Source of the DNA: PALSA-1353 sp050014015
GTDB lineage: Bacteria; Planctomycetota; Phycisphaerae; Tepidisphaerales; Tepidisphaeraceae
Direction: 5' to 3'
Assembly: GCA_050014015.1 (NCBI GenBank)
Contig: JBEKEC010000026.1
Location: forward strand, 1 to 64,000
Length of the DNA stretch: 64,000 bases
Shown here: positions 59,719-64,000 of the stretch, one piece after another
Layout of the letters: every line of letters begins with the position of its first letter
Numbering within the stretch: the stretch's first letter is position 1
Translations under genes and position numbers: made by a program
Notes under the pieces: model-generated
Database searches by the model: none
The model's input: only the letters and a program-made list of their open reading frames with translations
What the model was told of the DNA's origin: nothing

Positions 59719-60168
59719 CTAGGGGTTGCTGTCATGCGCGGGCGTCGGAGCCAGCGGCGGAAGCTGCGATTCATTCGCTCGCTGGTTCTTGGCCGCGTCG
59801 TCCACGGCCTTCTGGATATCATACCACGCCGGGAATGTATTATAGTTCTTCAAATCCAAATCGAAACGGAAATTCCTGGCTCCCGACAATACCAGGGCCT
59901 TCTCCCCCGCCCGATATTCATACACGCAAAGGACTTGCCGCTGCGTGTCCAGCAGATAGCATCCCCACACTTCGGGATGGAGCTGGCAAGGCATGACGAA
60001 TATGCCATTGCCCCCCGCGATCGGCGGCAAATCCGCGGCCGCCTGGGCGTTGGCGGTCTGCACCGTGGACCTGCCGTGCCCCAGCATGGCCGCTAAAATG
60101 GCCAGCAACAGCGTGGCGTTCACGTAAAGGGCGTACACTACCGGCTTGGAAAAATTCGATTGATTCAT
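59719..60168 (-). CDS. Membrane-anchored hypothetical protein, 149 aa
   Basis: A membrane helix near residues 10-30 (VYALYVNATLLLAILAAML) anchors a small extracytoplasmic domain containing GNGIFVMPCQLHPEVWGCYLLDTQRQVLCVYEY and FRFDLDLKNYN. Three Cys are present. I do not recognise a named family, but similar small proteins occur in Phycisphaerae upstream of the HTH-membrane protein. No strong ribosome-binding site is seen at the ATG at 60168. Confidence 0.75.
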   Translation of the reverse strand: MNQSNFSKPVVYALYVNATLLLAILAAMLGHGRSTVQTANAQAAADLPPIAGGNGIFVMPCQLHPEVWGCYLLDTQRQVLCVYEYRAGEKALVLSGARNFRFDLDLKNYNTFPAWYDIQKAVDDAAKNQRANESQLPPLAPTPAHDSNP

Positions 60169-60239
60169 TGTATTCGGTCGGCTACCAATGGCGACAATGC
60201 AGGCCAAGCCCGCCTCGTCATTCGCAACTACCGCGATCC

Positions 60240-61181
60240 ATGCGTATTTTAGCCCATGCAGGCTGGTGGCTGCAAGGTGAAGGTGTGGTGAGAAGCACGA
60301 CGGATTTCAGCATGGACGCGGCAAACGGGCGGGGTTGGCCCCAGCGTTCCCACGTCCACGAGCCTGGGGAATTGCAGCCGATCGTTCGGTCGGATCGGCC
60401 CGGTCCGCGCCTTCAATTGTTCTCCGCCAGGGGATTTGAATGGGTCGATGCCCAACTCCCCATCCCCGGTTTGCCCCAGGAATTGGACGGATTTCGCATC
60501 CTGCACCTCAGCGACTTCCACGCCCGCCCCGCCTGGGACAAGGCTTATGACGATCTCATCTCCCGCACCAACGCCGATCCCCCGGACCTCATCGCCTTCA
60601 CCGGCGATTTCGTCGAGGACAAGCACGATCATCGCCGGGTGCTGCCGATCCTTCGCAGACTTCTCAACTCGCTCGCCAGCCGCCTCGGCGCCGTCACCAT
60701 TCTCGGCAACCACGACGGCGACCTCCTCGGCCCCCCGCTGGCGAGCCTCAACGTCACCCTCGTGGACCATCGTTGCCTGTCGCTTCATTCCGGATCGGCA
60801 ACCCTCGAACTGATCGGCATCGCCGGCGTCGCCCGCAAGGACTTCGATCCCCTTTTCCTGCATTCCCTCGGCCCGAAAAAGCCCAACACCGTGCGCGTCG
60901 CCCTTTCCCATTATCCCGATCTGATCCGCAAATCCCGGTTTCTCAACGCCGACCTGTTCCTCGCCGGCCACACCCACGGCGGACAAATCTGCTTCCCGGG
61001 AAAAATCCCCGTCGTCCGCCACGATTCACTTCCAGCAAAATTCATCGGGGGGATCAACCGCTATCACGAAACCTGGCTGGTCGTCAACCGCGGGCTTGGC
61101 TTTTCATCAATACCGGTCAGAATCAATTGCCCGGCGGAAGTCATCGAAATTCGACTAAGAGCCTGTATGAGAAGCCAATGA
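60240..61181 (+). CDS. Calcineurin-like metallophosphoesterase (YkuE/YaeI type), 313 aa
   Basis: Binuclear metal hydrolase. The motif series is complete: LHLSDFHARP, DLIAFTGDFVEDK, VTILGNHDGD, ALSHYPD and LFLAGHTHGGQICFPG, ending YHETWLVVNRGLGFSSIPVRINCPAEV, as in YkuE-like enzymes. The N-terminus is uncertain: the ATG at 60240 has no ribosome-binding site, and a GTG near 60285 or the ATG at 60312 are alternatives that still keep the whole catalytic domain. The substrate is unknown. Confidence 0.9.
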   Translation: MRILAHAGWWLQGEGVVRSTTDFSMDAANGRGWPQRSHVHEPGELQPIVRSDRPGPRLQLFSARGFEWVDAQLPIPGLPQELDGFRILHLSDFHARPAWDKAYDDLISRTNADPPDLIAFTGDFVEDKHDHRRVLPILRRLLNSLASRLGAVTILGNHDGDLLGPPLASLNVTLVDHRCLSLHSGSATLELIGIAGVARKDFDPLFLHSLGPKKPNTVRVALSHYPDLIRKSRFLNADLFLAGHTHGGQICFPGKIPVVRHDSLPAKFIGGINRYHETWLVVNRGLGFSSIPVRINCPAEVIEIRLRACMRSQ

Positions 61182-61226
61182 CCCCGCGCCGACACGATTT
61201 TCGGCCGCCATCAATCCAAGGAAACC

Positions 61227-62063
61227 CTAATACGCCCGCATCCCGAAATATCCCTGATAATACGGATCGATCCCGGACAAATAGACGTTGTTCCCGGAAA
61301 TGCTTTGCCAATCGAGGTTCAACTTATCAGCCCGCGTGATCTGGGCGCCGCGCAGATAACCTTCCGCCCCGGCCTTGCTGGCACGGGCGGTTTCCATCTG
61401 CTGGCGGGCAGCGACGACTTCGGGCTGATGGTAAAGCTGCGATTCGAATTGCTTTTCCTTCAAGAAGAGCGTTTCGTGGGCGGACACCAATCTCATCCGG
61501 GCATCCTGGACGGCCGAATCGTTGGACAGCGCGGCAGCTTCCAAACGCGTGGCCATCGAGCTGTAACGCATGCGTTCCGCCGCCACGACGTTTCGCAGGC
61601 CCGTGCCGATTCCCGTCGATTTTAATGCGATCTGCTCTTCGGTCCGTTTTTCGAGCAGGTCCTTATATTGCGGATCGCTCCACAGCCGGGCGATGACGGA
61701 ATCCACCGCGGCATCGTACGCGCGCTGGGCGGCGTCGTAGTCATTCCTGGCGGCCACGTATTCGGCCGAGATTTGGAAGTCCTTCCGCGCCCGATCGAGC
61801 AGGACCTGCAGACCCACCCAGCGGTTATCAAATTCCGCCTCGGCAAAAGCCGCCTGGCCCATCGCCGGGGAGATATCGTATACCTGAGCCTGCTGCTGCG
61901 GACCCGTTGACGCCCCGGCCGGATAGACCGGTCCAAACCCTTCTCCATGCCAGGGCATATACCCGTTGTCGCCGGGCCGATGGTCCATGTCACCCAGGGC
62001 GCTTCCGGCGCCAACCGTCAAAAGACCCAGAAAAACCGTGGCGGTAAGAATTCGGCCGATCAT
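61227..62063 (-). CDS. Secreted coiled-coil protein, hypothetical, 278 aa
   Basis: Signal peptide 1-24 (ends GSALG or SALGD), a Pro/Gly-rich spacer, then a long helical region (about 80-245) with FAEAEFDNRWVGLQVLLDRARKDF and ALSNDSAVQDARMRLVSAHETLFLKEKQF, and a Tyr/Gly-rich end (SGIDPYYQGYFGMRAY). No family recognised. GGAGG lies six bases before the ATG at 62063. The protein converges on the phosphoesterase gene and diverges from the gene at 62216. Confidence 0.78.
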   Translation of the reverse strand: MIGRILTATVFLGLLTVGAGSALGDMDHRPGDNGYMPWHGEGFGPVYPAGASTGPQQQAQVYDISPAMGQAAFAEAEFDNRWVGLQVLLDRARKDFQISAEYVAARNDYDAAQRAYDAAVDSVIARLWSDPQYKDLLEKRTEEQIALKSTGIGTGLRNVVAAERMRYSSMATRLEAAALSNDSAVQDARMRLVSAHETLFLKEKQFESQLYHQPEVVAARQQMETARASKAGAEGYLRGAQITRADKLNLDWQSISGNNVYLSGIDPYYQGYFGMRAY

Positions 62064-62215
62064 GGGGAGCCTCCAAATACCATAAGCGTCGCCCGGAACG
62101 GATTTCCGCAATATAATACCGATAATAGTCCCACCGGCCCGCGAGATTCCAGGCGCCGCTTGACGGCGGGACAAACGCGGCCGATATTGGATCGGCTAAG
62201 ATGGATGATCATTGC

Positions 62216-62512
62216 ATGAAAAACGCCCGGCACGTGATCGCGGTGACGCTGATGGCGACGGCTATTTGTGCCGATCGCGCCCTGCCGGCCGCCCCCGCCG
62301 AGCCGCAGGCCTCGCATTTGGCCGGGCGGTTTATCGAGCGGCTGAGCGTCAATCTCCGGCGGGTGGTGCCGGCGACGTGCCTATATCAACCGCGGCGATT
62401 CGGACTCCCCCCAGCCCAAATCTCCAATCCGCGGCCGGATGCTCTGATCGTCGACCTGTTCCCGCCGCAGTTTTCGCCATTCCAGTTCCGCCTTCCTCCC
62501 CCCAACGCCTGA
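62216..62512 (+). CDS. Small secreted protein, hypothetical (98 aa)
   Basis: A signal peptide-like N-terminus (KNARHVIAVTLMATAICADR) precedes a short Pro-rich domain with one further Cys and the ending FQFRLPPPNA. An in-frame ATG at 62201 is possible. No ribosome-binding site or family is evident. It ends 66 bases before secA. Confidence 0.5.
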   Translation: MKNARHVIAVTLMATAICADRALPAAPAEPQASHLAGRFIERLSVNLRRVVPATCLYQPRRFGLPPAQISNPRPDALIVDLFPPQFSPFQFRLPPPNA

Positions 62513-62578
62513 TTCCCATCGCTTGCTTTCATCGGTTTTTCGCGATTACCGCCGTACTCTTTGGATGAGAGGCGCTCC

Positions 62579-64000
62579 ATGGCAGTCAATGTTTCCAAGC
62601 TGATGACCACGGTCTTCGGAAGCCGCAACGAGCGGATGCTGAAGCGTTACCAGAAGGTGGTCGATCAGATCAATTTGCTGGAACCGGGAATTCGGGCCCA
62701 GTCCGATGTCCAGCTCCGCGAGCGAACGCAGGAACTTCGCAGGCAGCTCACGAGCGGCAAAATCCGCTCGGTGGAAGCCATGCCCGAAGCGTTTGCCATC
62801 ATTCGTGAGTCGATGGACCGCAATATCGGCATCCGCTCGATCTTCGACCCGGACAATAATTTCGACCCCGACCAATTCGACGACGAGATGCTCGAAGCTT
62901 ACGACAGCGTGCAACGCTCGCTGATCAGCACGGGAGTCTCCTGGCGTCAAGCCCCCCTACCGCCGAAGATTTACGACGGGGTCCGCAAGCTGTATCCGGA
63001 GAGCCGCCCGCCGTTCCGCGCACGTTGTTTCGACGTGCAGATGATCGGCGGCCTGGTCCTGTACGAGGGGAAGATCGCGGAGATGGCGACCGGGGAGGGA
63101 AAGACGTTCGTGGCGCCGCTGGCGTGTTTCATGCGCGTCCTCGAGGGGCATCATTGCCACGTCGTGACGGTCAACGACTATCTGGTCCGCCGCGATGCCA
63201 ACTGGATTCGTCCCGCATTTGAAATCCTGGGAATGACGGTTGGCTTCATCCAGTCGGACATGGAGCCTGGCGGCGAGACGCGGCGGGCGGCGTATGAATG
63301 CGACATCACCTACGGCACGAACAGCGAATTCGGATTCGATTTTCTCCGCGACAACATGAAGACCAGCGCTAGCCAGCAGGTGCAGGGCCCGTTGCAATTC
63401 GTGATCGTGGACGAGGTGGATTCGATCCTGATCGACGAGGCGCGCACCCCGCTGATTATCAGCGGCGCGGCGCACGACGACGCGGCGAAATATCGCGCCG
63501 CGGACGTCGTGGCCCGCAAGGTGATCGAACTGCACAAGCCCTACGGCGCCGCCGATATCGCCGAGGATGCCGCCAAGCGCGCCATCAAGGCCGCCGAGGG
63601 GGATGAGGACAAGGCCAAGAATTCGGCGGAAAAGGAGCAGGCCCGCGCGCGTCAGGAACAGGCCAAGCGCCAACTTGAGGAGGCCACGCGCCGCAAGGAA
63701 GGGCTCACCCAGTACTACGAGGTGGAGTTGGATCGAAAGAGCGCGCATCTGACCCACGAAGGCATCGCCGCCGCCCAGGACGCCGCCGGGGTGGGATCGT
63801 TTTACGTCGGCAACAACATGGAATGGCCGCACCTCATGGAGCAGTCCATGCGCGCCCACGTCGTTTACGAGCGCGACAAGGATTACGTGGTGGAGCGCGG
63901 CGCCAAGGGCGTCATGGAAGTCGTCATCGTGGATGAATACACCGGCCGCAAAATGACAGGCCGGCAATGGTCGGACGGGCTGCACCAGGCGGTCGAAGCC
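62579..64000 (+). CDS. secA: Preprotein translocase ATPase SecA, N-terminal 474 residues (gene continues past window)
   Basis: Motor of the Sec pathway. Walker A is MATGEGKT at 169-176, with VTVNDYLVRRDANW and the DEVDSILIDEARTPLI Walker B region. Two insertions stand out: about 60 residues before the FDVQMIGG motif (roughly 85-148) and about 60 mostly charged, helical residues in the preprotein-binding region (roughly 320-380, Ala/Lys/Glu/Gln-rich). The ATG has GAGAGGCG upstream. The C-terminal part lies beyond base 64000. Confidence 0.97.
   Translation, partial: MAVNVSKLMTTVFGSRNERMLKRYQKVVDQINLLEPGIRAQSDVQLRERTQELRRQLTSGKIRSVEAMPEAFAIIRESMDRNIGIRSIFDPDNNFDPDQFDDEMLEAYDSVQRSLISTGVSWRQAPLPPKIYDGVRKLYPESRPPFRARCFDVQMIGGLVLYEGKIAEMATGEGKTFVAPLACFMRVLEGHHCHVVTVNDYLVRRDANWIRPAFEILGMTVGFIQSDMEPGGETRRAAYECDITYGTNSEFGFDFLRDNMKTSASQQVQGPLQFVIVDEVDSILIDEARTPLIISGAAHDDAAKYRAADVVARKVIELHKPYGAADIAEDAAKRAIKAAEGDEDKAKNSAEKEQARARQEQAKRQLEEATRRKEGLTQYYEVELDRKSAHLTHEGIAAAQDAAGVGSFYVGNNMEWPHLMEQSMRAHVVYERDKDYVVERGAKGVMEVVIVDEYTGRKMTGRQWSDGLHQAVEA

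Noticed and set aside
1..64000. tRNA, rRNA, tmRNA or prophage genes
   Set aside because: No gap shows cloverleaf-like arms with a TTCGA loop or conserved rRNA words, and no phage structural genes are seen; short RNAs could still be missed by eye.

Overview
The window is about 62% GC and reads as a chromosome segment of a motile Planctomycetota bacterium, probably class Phycisphaerae. The lineage signs are a PEP-CTERM protein with planctomycete-style dockerin-like repeats, an H-X9-DG type prepilin-like protein, an ECF sigma factor with a membrane-anchored C-terminal extension, a Phycisphaerae-like SecA with large insertions, and many word-like palindromic repeats between genes. This placement is inference from protein style; no marker RNA gene is present.

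Layout. 1-3.4 kb: a transposase tail, a small low-GC ORF, groL and groS with a degenerate receiver-domain gene upstream (all minus strand), then a long palindromic repeat. 3.4-9.2 kb: minus-strand operon MoxR ATPase, DUF58 protein, TgpA-like transglutaminase, CinA. 9.2-12 kb: a two-gene minus-strand unit (PEP-CTERM beta-strand-repeat protein, then a prepilin-like protein) behind a clear cobalamin riboswitch with a terminator-like expression platform. 12-16.6 kb: two divergent lipoprotein genes. 16.6-18.1 kb: a REP-associated tyrosine transposase (RAYT) with its REP sequences and a low-GC orphan gene. 18-29.8 kb: D-Ala-D-Ala carboxypeptidase, an esterase remnant, a cobalamin-type radical SAM protein, the membrane-tethered ECF sigma factor, FtsW, a methyltransferase, the Rrf2/DedA/TsaB operon and a Tat-exported Gfo/Idh/MocA oxidoreductase, with palindromic repeats in most gaps.

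29.9-54.7 kb is one co-directional (minus) flagellar supercluster. In transcription order it runs flgN, histidine kinase, sigma-54 activator, flgB, flgC, fliE, fliF, fliG, fliH, fliI, fliJ, a MotE-like gene, fliK, flgD, flgE, flbD, fliL, fliN, fliO, fliP, fliQ, fliR, flhB, flhA, flhF, flhG, a small membrane protein and fliA. It encodes the rod, MS ring, C ring, export apparatus, hook and regulators. fliM, motAB, flagellin, the cap and the hook-filament junction genes are not in the window.

54.8-64 kb: a TPR membrane protein, more palindromes, an OmpA-family lipoprotein, a two-gene HTH/membrane unit, a metallophosphoesterase, two secreted proteins, and the first 474 codons of secA, cut by the window edge.

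The strongest leads are the cobalamin riboswitch over a surface-protein/pseudopilin pair, a two-copy palindromic element whose ends covary, the RAYT/REP unit in which the REP supplies the transposase stop codon, intragenic 21-bp repeats in flhG, and a FliN with FliM/FliY-like N-terminal motifs in a cluster lacking fliM.
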